A stretch of 64,000 nt of DNA from Chenopodium formosanum. Taxonomy: Eukaryota; Streptophyta; Magnoliopsida; Caryophyllales; Amaranthaceae. Location: NCBI GenBank assembly GCA_024500155.1, contig CM044879.1, positions 23,492,572-23,556,571 of the forward strand. The letters run 5' to 3'. The position numbers and the translations under genes were made by a program. Under the pieces are notes generated by a model, which ran no database searches, had not been told where the DNA came from, and worked only from the letters and a program-made list of their open reading frames with translations. Position 1 is the stretch's first letter; each line of letters begins with the position of its first letter. Below are positions 11,268 through 21,930 of this stretch, piece by piece.

Positions 11268-13195
11268 TGTAGACACCTAAAAATGTCTCCCTAAAACCAA
11301 ACCCGATGATGAACAACCTTTCACCGCCATTATTGATCGGATTGAGTATGTAATCTTTAGAGTGCTTAAATCCATATTTCCATTTCATAAACCAATCCAA
11401 TTCATAGCCCATTTTCCCAAACAATAACTTATTTTCCTCTTTTTGTGCCTTTAAACCCAAAATAATTCATTTCGTGTCCATTAAAATCATTCATTTCGTG
11501 TCCTTTTTATAAAAACGTTTAGTCCAGTTTATTTTAGTCCATAATCTGGGTCCAATGATTAAATATTTATATGGGGCTTGAAAAGATCTTTCCAACAATA
11601 TATTATAAGCCCAAATCCGAATTATAATGAATAAGTTATGACCAAAATACTAAACTGAGTCTAAATCGAACCTAAGCCCACCTTACCTACGACCCAATGA
11701 TCATGTGGAGGGTCCAAAGGATTTAATCCCATTCCTAATCCAATTAGGATTAATCAGAAGCTTCTATGAGTTTCTTAAATATCTTAAATATCCTTTTTGG
11801 AAAGATAAGATTAAAGCATTAGAAATTGAATAAAACTTTTCTTTGTGAAAGTCCTAATTCTATTCGAATTAAAAGACGTTCAAAGATTGTCAGATATTAT
11901 TTTCGTTCTTCATAGTTTTTATCTAATTCTTTTATGGTTGTATAGCTCTTGAAATTATCTTTCCAATGATATATTATAATATTAATTCCGAGCTATAACG
12001 AAAAAGATATGATTGAAATACGAAACTTTATCCAAAACTGACACCATCCCACTATTTCGGCCATATCTTTTATTCTACAAAATATTTTAATCTGATTCTA
12101 ATTGGATTAGAAAGTAGACTTCAAGAGCTTTCCAATGATATCTTATTCATCTTATTACGATTTATGGATCAAAAGATATGATAAAAACAAAAACCGCAAA
12201 AACTGATGTCTATCGCAAGAGTTTTATCCAATTCGAATTCTTATCTTTTCTTGATTCTACCCCTCTTTTTTCCCTATAAATAGAGGTCATATCTTCTCTT
12301 TTTCAATCATCAACAAGCTTGATCATCAAATCATTCTCTCTTCCTCTCTTCTACACCAAAAATCATCCTCTCTCCCTACACCAAAAATATTCTCTCCTCT
12401 CTCTCTTGCTCTAGCCTAAACTCTAGCCACCCTATTCTCTCATTTTATATCCCTTAAGCACTCTAAGGAGTCCATACAATACCCGAAGTTCTATACTTAA
12501 ACCAAGGCGTGAAAGGTAGAATTAACTGAGGGTTTGGACCAAATCAACTCTACTTTTATTTAATTTAATTTTCAATTTGATTTACTTTTATTGAAGTTAC
12601 TAACAATTTATTCATGATGTAGCAATTTAAAAGAACGCACGTAATGTGAGTAATTAATTAATTTAATTACTTATTTTATTTTATATTGCTAGTATCATGC
12701 TTATTATTATTATTTGATTTGACTAATGTTATTATTGTTATATTGTTTCCAATATTATGTATGCATGTGAAAAGAAACAACAATGTTGTTGCTCACGAGT
12801 TATCTCAACTTGGGATGGTTATGAGTGTTGGTCATCGCCTATATCTCTTTTAGCCTGATGTTATTCTGCCTATCTACAACGAGGAGTTAGCTGCCATAGC
12901 TGCTCTGATGAAGACTCTGATCAGGAATAACTTGCTGCATCTACGATGTATCTCTACTACTATAGTTGCTGTTATAAACTTGGTTTTATTTGCTTTTAGG
13001 TGGGGCACAGTGTGTAATCTTAGGCTTAAGGGTTAAGGCCATTAATTTTCATTTTAGGATATGGTCTTATGCTTCTAGCTATTTACCAACCTCTCATTTT
13101 GTTTGCGGAATGAGGTTTGTTTTGGTTTATGTAAAACTCTAACTAATTAATATAATCGTCTATTATATGTTAAAAAAAATATGTTATGTATGCAT
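11268..13195 (+). mobile_element. LTR remnant B of the TGTAGACACC family (holds a LINE)
   Basis: Starts TGTAGACACCTAAAAATGTC after AGTAC. It follows the family order: the GGGGCTTGAAAAGATC block, two rounds of CAATGATAT, a TATAAATAGAGG TATA-like box near 12276, then a leader and GAGGGTTTGG. A LINE fragment interrupts it at 12767. I could not find a CTACA end with a matching AGTAC duplication, so the right border given is only where the similarity becomes unclear. Confidence 0.65.
12767..13183 (+). mobile_element. 5'-truncated LINE (RNase H tail and 3' UTR)
   Basis: A 417-bp insert bounded by a perfect 12-bp duplication TTATGTATGCAT (12755-12766, 13184-13195), with an A8 run at the right end. 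The first 140 bp reads as the end of a plant LINE reverse-transcriptase/RNase H ORF (VVAHELSQLG, then LPIYNEELAAI), interrupted by a TAG. The rest is a T-rich 3' UTR (TTTTGGTTTATGTAAAAC). Truncation, tail and duplication together show target-primed reverse transcription. Confidence 0.85.
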
Positions 13196-13514
13196 TATTA
13201 TTGCTCTAATTTTCTTTTCTAAACTTGTGAGAATTGTGACTTTTATTTCGAGTTTTAGTTAATTTTTTTTAATCTTATGGACAAACTCAGTAGAGTAGTC
13301 ATTAAATTTCAATCTTTTTACGAATTTCTAATAACTTATAGGGATAAAAGGCCGAAGAAATCCAGACAAATAATGCTCAAATATGTAAATTACTTACAAT
13401 GTTACACATTACAAATTAATAAAAAAAAAATTAAGTCAATTTGATTGCGGTTTTTTTTTTGTTTAATTTGCTAAGGTCAAGTCTTTAGCTTAAATAGATT
13501 CTGGTCATTTCAGG
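13196..13514. other. AT-rich sequence, nothing recognised
   Basis: Possibly the rest of LTR remnant B. No coding signal. Includes short poly-T and poly-A runs near 13265, 13420 and 13450. Confidence 0.4.
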
Positions 13515-13872
13515 TATAAGATAATTTTGGTTCGGGTCACTTTGGGTTTCAAGTCTATTTGGGTCAATTAATTCAAGTCAAAGGTCGGGTCAGCTACGGG
13601 TCGGATCACTTCGGGTCTCGGGTCAACTTCGGGTCGGGTCATTTTGGGTCTCGGGTCAACTTCGGGTCGGGTCATCTCGGGTCGGGTCATTTCAGGTCGG
13701 GTTATTTTGGGTTTCGGGTCAAGGTCGGGTTAGTTCCATTTTGGGTCGGGTATGGGTAGGGTTGATTCGGGTTTTGGGTCAATTTCGAGTCACTGGTTTC
13801 GGGTCGATTTTGGGTCATGGATCGGGGCATTCGGGTCGGGTCATCGGGTCGGGTCATCAGGTCTGGGTCAGG
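13515..13872. repeat. Degenerate GGGTC satellite
   Basis: About 360 bp of imperfect units built on TCGGGTCGGGTCA(C/T)TT, TCGGGTCAACTTCGGG and GGGTTTCGGGTCA. The strand is strongly G-rich, with GGGT or CGGG nearly every 5-10 bp. The 66-residue ORF it creates (many GSGHFGSR-type repeats) is a by-product of the repetition. It abuts the truncated Tat element on its right, so it may mark a break or recombination junction. Confidence 0.85.
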
Positions 13873-14000
13873 ATTGCCAAGTCTACAGGCACTGAGGGGG
13901 CCTTTCCCTTTTGATCCTTACCGACCCCAGGACTGCAACTTTCAGATGGAGCGAGTCGGGGGTTCTCATTAGGTTCGGCAATCACTATGCCTATCCTAGG

Positions 14001-14483
14001 TCAAGTCGATATAAGAGCTTGAGAAAAGGGGGGAGCAAGAGGAAGACCTGCGGCCGTAGAAGGGCCAGCGGCCGAGTAAGATGGTGGCCAACTTCGGCCA
14101 GATTGAGCAACAGTCGCAAGAGGAGACTGTAGCTGACATTGCAAAGACGAAGCTATCCTTGCTCCAGAGGAAGGCGGGGGCAGTGAAGAAGGGAGCTTGT
14201 GCGCTCCAAGGACCGAGCTAGTAAAAAGGGCGTTCGGCTCTCGTCCAGAAGTAGAGGTGCCCCTTTGGTTTTGGCGCTCCTCAAAAGAAGTGGTCACCTT
14301 GACCACAGCACAAGCATTGCCACTTTCTGTGGCCGAGGTATTAATGGTGGTGTTTATGGCGGTGTTTGTGGTAGGGTTCTCAAGATCCGTGCTGTTCGGA
14401 TCATAGGGGACCAAAGGAGTCACCAAACTGCCGTCTAGGTTACGCTCAGCATGTTTCTCATGCGTTTGCCTCGTACGCGCCAT
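14001..14483 (-). pseudogene. 5' part of antisense accessory ORF (Tat type)
   Basis: A 160-codon ORF starting MARTRQTHEKHAERN, rich in Ser, Thr, Asn and Pro, with no recognised domain. Like the accessory gene at 44190-47020 it lies antisense to the retroelement next to the 3' LTR, has a TATA-like box and a leader with a probable intron donor (CACAG|GTAACC near 14716), and has a MART-x-QT segment near its start. The conserved Transposase_28-like part is missing. A gag start of a minus-strand element is the alternative; the plus-strand LTR and polypurine tract argue against it. Confidence 0.45.
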
Positions 14484-14913
14484 GTCCGCCTAGAAAGACA
14501 AAGAAGGATAGGTGGGGGTGAGATGGTACGCACTAGAAATGGAACCACTCCACAAAGACAAAGACTCGTCCCCGTCCACTCTAGATTCCTCAGTCCCAGG
14601 CGAACGTACGCCTTCATGAGGAGAAATGGACGAGTCTGAGTGCTGAGCAAGTGTGTTTGAAAAAGAAAATAAAAAAAAATAAATCAAGAATGAAGAGGAG
14701 AGTATTCGGTTACCTGTGTACGAGTAGAAGGTTGAAAAACTTCGAAGATCTTGGATGAAGAAGGGTCGGAAAACTCTAAAACCTTGATCGGAAACTTCCA
14801 CTGACGACGGAGTTCTTGAAGAATTAGGGCGGCAATAACTTTCTCTCTCTGGAAGCTCTGACTTCTCTCTCGAACGGTGAAAATGTAAAGTGAAATTGTG
14901 AAGTCAAATGCCT

Positions 14914-14922
14914 TCTATTTAT
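14914..14922 (-). promoter_or_regulatory. TATA-like box for the antisense ORF
   Basis: Minus-strand CCCATAAATAGAAGG lies about 430 bp before the MARTRQT start. It precedes a CT-rich leader with a probable splice donor, mirroring the layout upstream of the accessory gene at 44190. Confidence 0.4.
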
Positions 14923-15491
14923 GGGCAAAGGATGGGGGGTTAAAATGGTAAAAACCTATTCCCGCCTAAAGAAGAAGAAACGGTTAGTCTTCAAAAATGA
15001 ACCTAACCGTAAATTCGTACAGTTTTTACCCGTTCCGCCTCTTTTGACGGAACTCATGCCAACGTTCAAGCATTTATGACGGAAGTCGAACGGGCGTCAT
15101 AATTATCCGTCAAGTTTGAGATTAACCTCGGAAATTGAACCATTTCCTTGAGAAATCGAAAACAACTAGTTACCAACCAAAGGCCTCTCGGCCCAATTCG
15201 TCCGATCAATCAGGCTAAAGTACCTTGAAGATATCGGACGAATCTGTTAAGGCTCTTAGCCCAATTGTAAAGCCATTCGGCCAAAGCATGTCCGACTGAT
15301 GATACGGCTGATGTTCGCCAACAAGCATCAGGACATTTGGACGAGGCGTCTAGCCCAATACAATAGTCGAACGATCCTGTCGGATCATGCCAGCAATACA
15401 GAAACGCTCCAAATAAGCCTAGGCTGCTCGATTGAGTAAAGATTAGAGGAGGCGGCCCAGTTGGGACGAGCCACCCCCTTTGAGGGGCAAA

Positions 15492-16017
15492 TGTTTAGGG
15501 TAAAAATCATCCCTAATACGTGGTCCAATCCCGTGATGACACGTGGCCTAATAAAGGGGCGACACGTGTCACCACAGGAAGATGACACGTAGAAGCAGGA
15601 GAGCACCTGAAAATGTGGGTTATGTCATAAAGGCCTCCTTACATCAGGAGGCCCAAACTCCTAAGAAAGCCGCAAAACGCCGCCCCTTAAGGACACCTGT
15701 CCTAATCTGATTGCGCAGCCAATCAGAGCCCAAATTCATAGGTCACTTACCCTAAGAGGCACAAATTCCAACCCCTATAAATACCCCAATCATTGATGAT
15801 GGGAAGGGGGATAGAGACATATCATTACACAAGAGCACTAAAAGCTCCAACTTCTCTCTACTTTCTCTCTCTAAATTTATTCCGTTTCAGGTCACTAACT
15901 TGATCGTCGGAGGCGAATCTCTGATCACCGGAGATTCGTTGTTTTGCAGGTGTCCGTGTCCTGTTGCCAGGTAGAGCGTGACCAGTATCCCGTGGGATTC
16001 CAAAAAACCCCGAAACA
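15492..16017 (+). repeat. Tat-type 3' LTR (526 bp)
   Basis: TG...CA ends with TGTTT/AAACA inverted repeats. The U3 part has several ACGTG cores (GATGACACGTGG, CGACACGTGTCAC, GATGACACGTAG). A TATA-like CCTATAAATACCCC lies near 15775, followed by a CT-rich leader. The block CACTAACTTGATCGTCGGAGG is shared with the LTRs at 43323 and 56373, confirming family kinship. Confidence 0.8.
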
Positions 16018-16075
16018 ATTTACTTCCCTCCATTCTGTCAAATCAAAACCCGACATGTCATACTTCCTAATCGGG

Positions 16076-16516
16076 TTTGGGGGGCAAGTTGTTTGGGTCC
16101 AATTTAGCCTAATTGGGCCTAGTCCATAAATGATTCAATTCTAAGCCTAGCTAAGGTCAAAGGTTCAACTCTCCAATCCATGCCAAGTCAAAGTCAAGTC
16201 AAGGTCAATCAACATGGCAAACCCATTTGGCTTTAGGCCCACTTCTCCATTTATGCAAAGGTATAAAAGCCATCAATTGTACCATTTTACATTCATTCAC
16301 ATATAGCCTCAAGCAATTAGTTCTCTTGCATAGCTATTTCTCTCTACACATTGTACTGACTTCGGCATTGGAGGGGCCTTCCTCGGCACAACCCCCGAGG
16401 CTAGTTTACGTGTGTTGTTGTGCAGGAAATCCTCGGCCCAACATCACTTGGACCGAGCCCAGTCTTCACCCACTTCACAGGACCTTCGGCAAGGTCCCAT
16501 TGTTTTACCTAAAACA
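16076..16516 (+). mobile_element. Second Tat-type LTR remnant with polypurine tract
   Basis: A polypurine tract TTTGGGGGGCAAGT (16076-16089) leads into an LTR starting TGTTTGGGTCC at 16090 and ending CCTAAAACA at 16516. It contains GGTATAAAAGCC (near 16260) and a U5-like block CTTCGGCATTGGAGGGGCC, typical of Tat-lineage LTRs. It differs clearly from the LTR ending at 16017. Only about 70 bp of internal sequence remains on its left. Confidence 0.65.
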
Positions 16517-16594
16517 ATTATTATATTTCATAACAATTTTGAGATTTCTTCAATTATTGAAGTTTTGATGAAAGAGAAAATGAAAAAGGCAAAT

Positions 16595-16645
16595 AATAAT
16601 GTACATTTGATGTTTCAAAAAAAAAAAAAAAATAATGTACATTTG
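16595..16645 (+). mobile_element. Micro retro-insertion: poly(A) between 15-bp duplications
   Basis: AATAATGTACATTTG occurs at 16595-16609 and again at 16631-16645. Between them is ATGTTTC followed by a run of 14 A. This is what a target-primed insertion leaves when cDNA synthesis stops almost at once: target-site duplication, a few bases, a tail. Slippage cannot easily create a 15-bp duplication around an A-run. Confidence 0.6.
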
Positions 16646-16896
16646 TTTTTTTTTGTAGGGTAATCTATAACCCTTATAAAAGCCCCAACCACCCTTACTG
16701 TAGCAATTTTACTGTTCCTTATGAATAGGAGATTGACGATTCTGCCCTCCCCTGCCCATAGCACCCTTCCCTGATTGCCCAAATTCCCAGGGCTATTTTG
16801 GTCTTTTCGAGTTGTCCCATTTCTCTCTCCTGCTTTTGCTCCTCTCATCCTCAGTTCCTCAATCTTCTCCTAAGCATCCTCAAATTTTCTCTCTCT

Positions 16897-17155
16897 CCTC
16901 CATTGTAGCGCACTCTGAGTTCTCCACTAAAGCGCACTCTGAGTTCTCCATTGAAGCCTACTTTGAGTTTTCTCTCCTCCATTGCAGCGCACTCTGAGTT
17001 CTCCACTAAAGCGCACTCTGAGTTCTCCATTGAAGCCTACTTTGAGTTTTCTCTCCTCCATTGCAGCGCACTATGAGTTCTCCACTAAAGCGCACTCTGA
17101 GTTCTCTATTGAAGCCTACTTTGAGTTTTCTCTCCTCCATTAAATCAGTTTCTGA
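16897..17155 (+). repeat. 79-bp tandem repeats in a probable 5' UTR exon
   Basis: Units begin at 16897, 16976 and 17055, with a partial fourth at 17134. Each contains GCGCACTCTGAGTTCTCCAC, TAAAGCGCACTCTGAG and CATTGAAGCCTACTTTGAG. Within each unit a roughly 26-bp subunit is itself reiterated about three times. The block ends TTTCTGAG|GTATAATG, a good splice donor, followed by CATCTAGGGTTTATTGG, typical of plant first introns. A TATA-like CTTATAAAAGCC lies at about 16675. A related exon with a different repeat count lies at 61045-61157. Confidence 0.7.
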
Positions 17156-17159
17156 GGTA

Positions 17160-18186
17160 TAATGATTTTTCTTTTTTCTTTTTTTCAATAATCTTATATA
17201 ATTTTCACCATCTAGGGTTTATTGGTTTAATTTCACTCTATCGTTGATTTAGTCAAATTAGGGTTCTTCTTAGGTGGATTTCGTGTAATTTTTGGACTAT
17301 TTTTGATGAAAGAGTAGTGAAACTCTGATGAATTTGGGTTGTTTGTGACTTTGCTCTTTCACTGATTTTTACTTTCAAATGATTTTTTTTTCCAGATTTT
17401 ATTTGCCGGTGAAATAATTTCTTCCCCTTTTTCTATGATCTAGAATTGATATAGGGTTCAAAATTCTTTTGGTTTATTAATTCCAGAAATTGAGCTTTCT
17501 TTAACTTAAATTTTCCGCGAAGTCTGCTAATGTTTCCGGGAAAGAAAAGGATGCTTGGGTTTTCGATGGTGTTGAAACCCTTCTCTTTAATTTACCTAAT
17601 TATGGAGCATGGATACATGGATATGAGCACATACAGTAGTGATTCTATCGCCAATTTGAAGATCTTGGTTTTTTTGGTTTGGTTTTGTTTTTCTAATGGG
17701 TTTATGTTTAGAATCTTTAGATGTTGATTAGTTATTCTAAGTTGTGTTTTTTCATGTCAGTTCTGCCTTAAAAAAGTACTAAAAATGCTATAATAATGTA
17801 ATCATGTAAGCAATTATGTTTTGCCTACTCATTGTTATGTACCCAGTAGTTTAACTCGTATAATGACGTTCTTTGATCATATGTAAGGATTAGTTAGGCT
17901 GGTCTTATTATTACTATATTAGTTTTATGCAATTATATACTCCATATCCTTCTAAATTTAAGATGTGTTTGGTTTGTATACTGTGTAGTGGCGTGAAATA
18001 AGTATCTTGAGTTAAAAAGAACATTTCTTCTATATACTGGAGTAGGCTTTCCCTTTTAGGTCACATTGGGAGTAGTATGCTGAGGTGGTAGCGAAGAAAA
18101 TTAGAGAGAATGATAGTGAAATTAGATGGTGGTCTATAGGATAGATTATGTAAGAAGCAATAATTAAATGAAGAAGAGAAGGAAGG
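17160..18186 (+). other. Probable intron and leader sequence, no clear CDS
   Basis: Follows the donor at about 17155. T-rich, intron-like. At about 17519-17640 a 40-codon frame reads KSANVSGKEKDAWVFDGVE and goes on without an ATG to a TAG; I do not recognise it. The last five bases (GAAGG) are the target site of the next solo LTR, so this gene-like region was cut by that insertion. Confidence 0.35.
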
Positions 18187-18722
18187 TGTAGACACCCATT
18201 TGTGTCTCCCCAAAACCAAACCCAGTGATGAATGCCTTTCACGTCGAACCATAATTGAATGAGGTGAAAGTGTGGAAAGGTCAAGTGTTGCGGTTTAGTT
18301 TTATTTAAAATTCTCCTCTCTGTTTTCGAAAATAACTCTATTTATTTAAAAATAGCCAAACCAGTTTATTTTGGTCCATAATTAAGATCCAATAGTAGTG
18401 TAGTTGGATAGGGCTCGAAGAGCCCTTTTCAACGATATATTATAAGCCCAATTCCGATGAATATTGAGGAAGTTATGGCCAAAATACTAAACTGGGCCCG
18501 GTTAATTATTTACATACTGCCCAATGATCTAGAGGAGGGCCCAATGTTAATTATTATTCCTAAAATTATTAGGATTAATTGTAACTTTCTAGAAGTTTCT
18601 AGAAGGTTCCTTTTAATTCTAATATTATTAGATTTAATAATTATTTATTTTAAAGTGGACTTTTATTTGGAATGTGGGTAATTGTGAAGGAAATTTTTTA
18701 TTTTAAGGTTATTATTGTAATA

Positions 18723-18759
<37 letters not shown>

Positions 18760-20140
18760 CTTTAAAAAATACGTTTTATCTTCTGTACGGATTCCGTAGA
18801 TCAAGTTGATTAAAGATCGGATTCCGCGTGGAAAAACGCGCCTAAGTCAGGCTGTTGCCTCGCGACAGAGTGGATTCCTGGCGACAGCGTGTAGTTTTAT
18901 TCCTTATTAAATTCCGTACTTTTCCGGACTATTTTCTTATAAATAGGGTCTCAAACCTCCGTTTTTATTCATCAACTTTCATCAATTCTAACTATCAATT
19001 CTTTCTATTCTCTCTCAAGAATTACTTAATTCTTATTCTCTCTTTCTCTTTCTAAGCCAACCTTTTTACAAACAATATTCCGCATTCACAAGACTTAGAA
19101 TCACTTAGCCAAGTTCGGAGTTGCCTTCGCCCTAGACGTGCAAGGTTTAATATTTTCTGAGGGTCTGGTCCCAAATCCAGTCTAAACTTTATAACTCTTT
19201 CTTTCAATTATTTAATTTAATTTTTTGATTTATTATTTTCATTGAAGTTTACTAACTTGTATATTTTGTTATTAGAAAGAGGTACGAGGTTTCAAAGTAA
19301 GTAGATTAGCTTACTCCGTATTTTATTAACAATGTAGAAAGCATGTTTATTATTGTTTAATATTCCTAGTATCATGTTAGGATGTTTAATATTCCTAGTA
19401 TCATGTTAGGATGTTATCTATTGCTTTCTAGTATCATGTTCAGGGTGCCTTTTATTATTTCTTATTTCTAATATCATGTTAGTACCATGTTAGGTTTAAA
19501 GCTTTGATCTTTGATGCTTAGTGACATGCTAGGATTTGTTATTAATCTTGTTAGCATCATGCCTAAGATCTTGCTATTATTAAGCTTTATTATACCTTAT
19601 CATGATTATCATTATGCTTGTTTATACTTTATTTATGTTGCTTGATTATTTATTTTTGTTATTGCTTGATCACACCTTTTATGCATGTTAAAGGGAATAT
19701 GTACTTGAAATCACGCTTAATAAGATAATTAATAATTTGGTTTAAGCTAATGTGATTTTAACTCAAGTGATCGCCAATAATAGTCTTATTTGTGCATTAA
19801 TATTCAACCAACATAGATAAACAGGTTAGGTTAATATAATGTTTGTATGTTATTCGAAAAGCGCACATGAATACGAGCAGAACAAAGTAGAGGCCTATTT
19901 TATAGGGTGGGTCCTTTCTTTTGTAGATTGGATTCGTACCCTCATCCCCGAACCCTGTTTGGTTCAAGACCTTATGGAGTTGATGGTCCTTTTGGATTGT
20001 CTTTTGGGTTTCCAAGTTCCTAAAACTTGTTGGCGACTCTTTTGCTCTCTTTTCTTTCCCTTTGGAACGCCACCATACTTAAGTGTATGATCACAGTGGG
20101 GTTCAAGTTTGGGATCATAATGCTTGAAATATTCCCTACA
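18187..20140 (+). mobile_element. Solo LTR, TGTAGACACC family, intact 1954 bp
   Basis: TGTAGACACCC to ATTCCCTACA with the duplication GAAGG (18182-18186, 20141-20145). It has a TATA-like CTTATAAATAGGG near 18935 and a TTA trinucleotide microsatellite at about 18723-18760. Colinear with the copy at 3933-9739 outside the nested inserts. No coding sequence. Confidence 0.93.
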
Positions 20141-20145
20141 GAAGG

Positions 20146-21277
20146 GAAACTACAACCCTCGTTTTAAGGGTTAAACATTACCTTAGTGTGGTAGTGGGTA
20201 ACATTTACCCCCAAAATTAAGGTATTAATTTCCTCGTTCCTCCCTCCTGTTTATATAATCAATATCTGTTTATCTTATTCCTTCTACAACCACCTTTATC
20301 TACCTAAAATATCTTTATTTTTCTTCCATTACCCCTTAATACACTACCCTCAATCCAAGCATACACTTTAATTAAGGAATGACATATTTACGAGTTTTGA
20401 AATCTATTTGTATTCATAATAAAATTTCAATGGAAAATAATTTTAGTTGAAAGTATCTTTCTCTTAGCCTAACACAACCTCAGCTCATGCATATTGTACT
20501 TTTTTTTTTTTTGAAAGTGTGCGTGAGATGCGAGGGACAAGGCTCATAGAACTATAGCTCACAGGACATCTTGAGGCTTCAGGATTGTTTAGGACAGTGA
20601 AATTTTATTTCTGTGTCCTATTGTTCCTTTGATATGATATGATGCATTATTACTTTGCCAAAAAAAAAAAATCATTAAAATTGTAGCTGATACTAAAATT
20701 GATTTGAATGACTACAATTTTAAATAAGTGGATGTGAGTTTTGCACCTACTGCATGCCTTCACTTCTCACCCATACACTTTGGAACCTCTATTGCCTTAC
20801 CCTTTTCTCAGACTGAAGAAGCATATTAATTGCACTTTGTTAAATTAAGAAAACTTTCATGATTTTTCTAAGATGTGTGATATTCTGCGACTTTAAGGCT
20901 CTTTAAATGGTTAATAATGTTCATAGAATCATAGGAATCAATCCAATGGCTTGAGCATAGTTGAAAAATTCTCTCTTTAAGTTTCCTATGGCCTGAAACA
21001 ATAAATGTCTCACATCAATGGTCGGTACATTTTGAGACAGACATAGTGATGTAAAGTGTTAAATGAAAGTGTATTATAGAAAGGGTATCTGATCACATAA
21101 GTAAGCAGAAAAAAGGTGAAATAGCTGAGGTTGTCCCGAACTTAAAGAAAGCATTCAGTCTTTGATGAAGAGCAAATTATTGCTTAGGCTTTGTGTGAGA
21201 AAAAATGCAAGGGCATGTTTTGGCTAAAGAATTATTGATGTGCAATCCTGATAAAACAGTTCTTTTATTTCACGCAG
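20146..21277 (+). other. Non-coding sequence, probably intron of the BASS fragment
   Basis: No ORF or repeat I can assign. Ends with a pyrimidine-rich acceptor (TTCACGCAG) before the first recognisable BASS exon. Confidence 0.4.
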
Positions 21278-21930
21278 GGTATCAAAAGAATTTTATGCCC
21301 CTGCACTTGGTGGGATCATGCTGTCTATTAGAATCAGATTATCCATAGATGATTTTGCTCTTGCTTTTCAAAGGCAGGTACGTGAAACACTTCACATAGC
21401 CCGTTGGCCTCGTATTCTCTACTTTCTAAAGCCTTACTTATACAGTTGAGTTTCTATACCTGCAGGCCTTTGCCTCTTACTCTCGGGTTTTTGGCCCAAT
21501 ACGTGGTAAAACCAGTCCTTGGTGTATTAATTGCTCAAGCATTTGGGGGTATCACCTATGTTCTATGCAGGCTTTGTCCTCACAGCCTGTGTGTCAGGTG
21601 CTCAATTATCTAGCTATGCCACCTTCTTGAGCAAAGGGGACGTGGCATTGAGCATTTTGTTGACTAGCTCCTCAACCATTGCATCAGTTATCTTTACTCC
21701 TCTTTTGACACGCCTTCTTATTGGGTCCGTTGATCCTATTGCTATATCTAAGTCTATACTGCAGGTGCTGAGATTTCCATAAAAAGGTTTATGCTATAAT
21801 TGGGTTATGTGTATTACTCAAATAACTTGATTTTAGACTTGTGCTTTTTCTTAGGTAGTTCTTGTCCCTATCAGTCTTGGTCTATTGCTGAATACCTATG
21901 CCAAAGCAGTTGTCAACCGCGCTCAACCAG
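21278..21930 (+). pseudogene. BASS-type (bile acid:sodium symporter family) plastid transporter fragment
   Basis: BASS proteins are plastid-envelope sodium/metabolite cotransporters. Three exons are visible: 21278-21373/7 (FYAPALGGIMLSIRIRLSID), 21466-21764 (PLPLTLGFLAQYVVKPVLGV, then ACVSGAQLSSYATFLSKGDV and SKSILQ) and 21855 to about 21930 (VLVPISLGLLLNTYAKAVVN). Conserved membrane motifs match plant BASS1/BASS3. The reading frame breaks at a G5 run (21545-21549) in the middle exon, residues are missing after IGSV, and similarity stops after AQPV. N- and C-terminal exons are absent. The first intron works in frame only with a GC donor (AAAG|GCAGGT). Most likely a dead or captured fragment; BASS3-like is my best guess. 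Confidence 0.8.

Larger units (their letters stand above)
13880..16017 (+). mobile_element. Truncated Tat-type retrotransposon: antisense ORF plus 3' LTR
   Basis: The right part is an LTR at 15492-16017 (TGTTTAGGG to CCGAAACA) preceded by the polypurine tract TGAGGGGCAAA (15481-15491). This tract is identical to that of the Tat element at 43323-56862, so this copy points right. The internal remnant to its left carries a minus-strand ORF in the position of the antisense accessory gene of that element. No gag or pol is left. The left end stops at the GGGTC satellite. Confidence 0.75.

Noticed and set aside
13559..13759. 66-codon ORF with GSGHFGSR repeats
   Set aside because: Caused by the GGGTC satellite period.
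11268..13888. CTACA at about 13884 as the end of LTR remnant B
   Set aside because: The flanking five bases (GGCAC) do not match AGTAC at the left end, and the intervening satellite is not part of the family.
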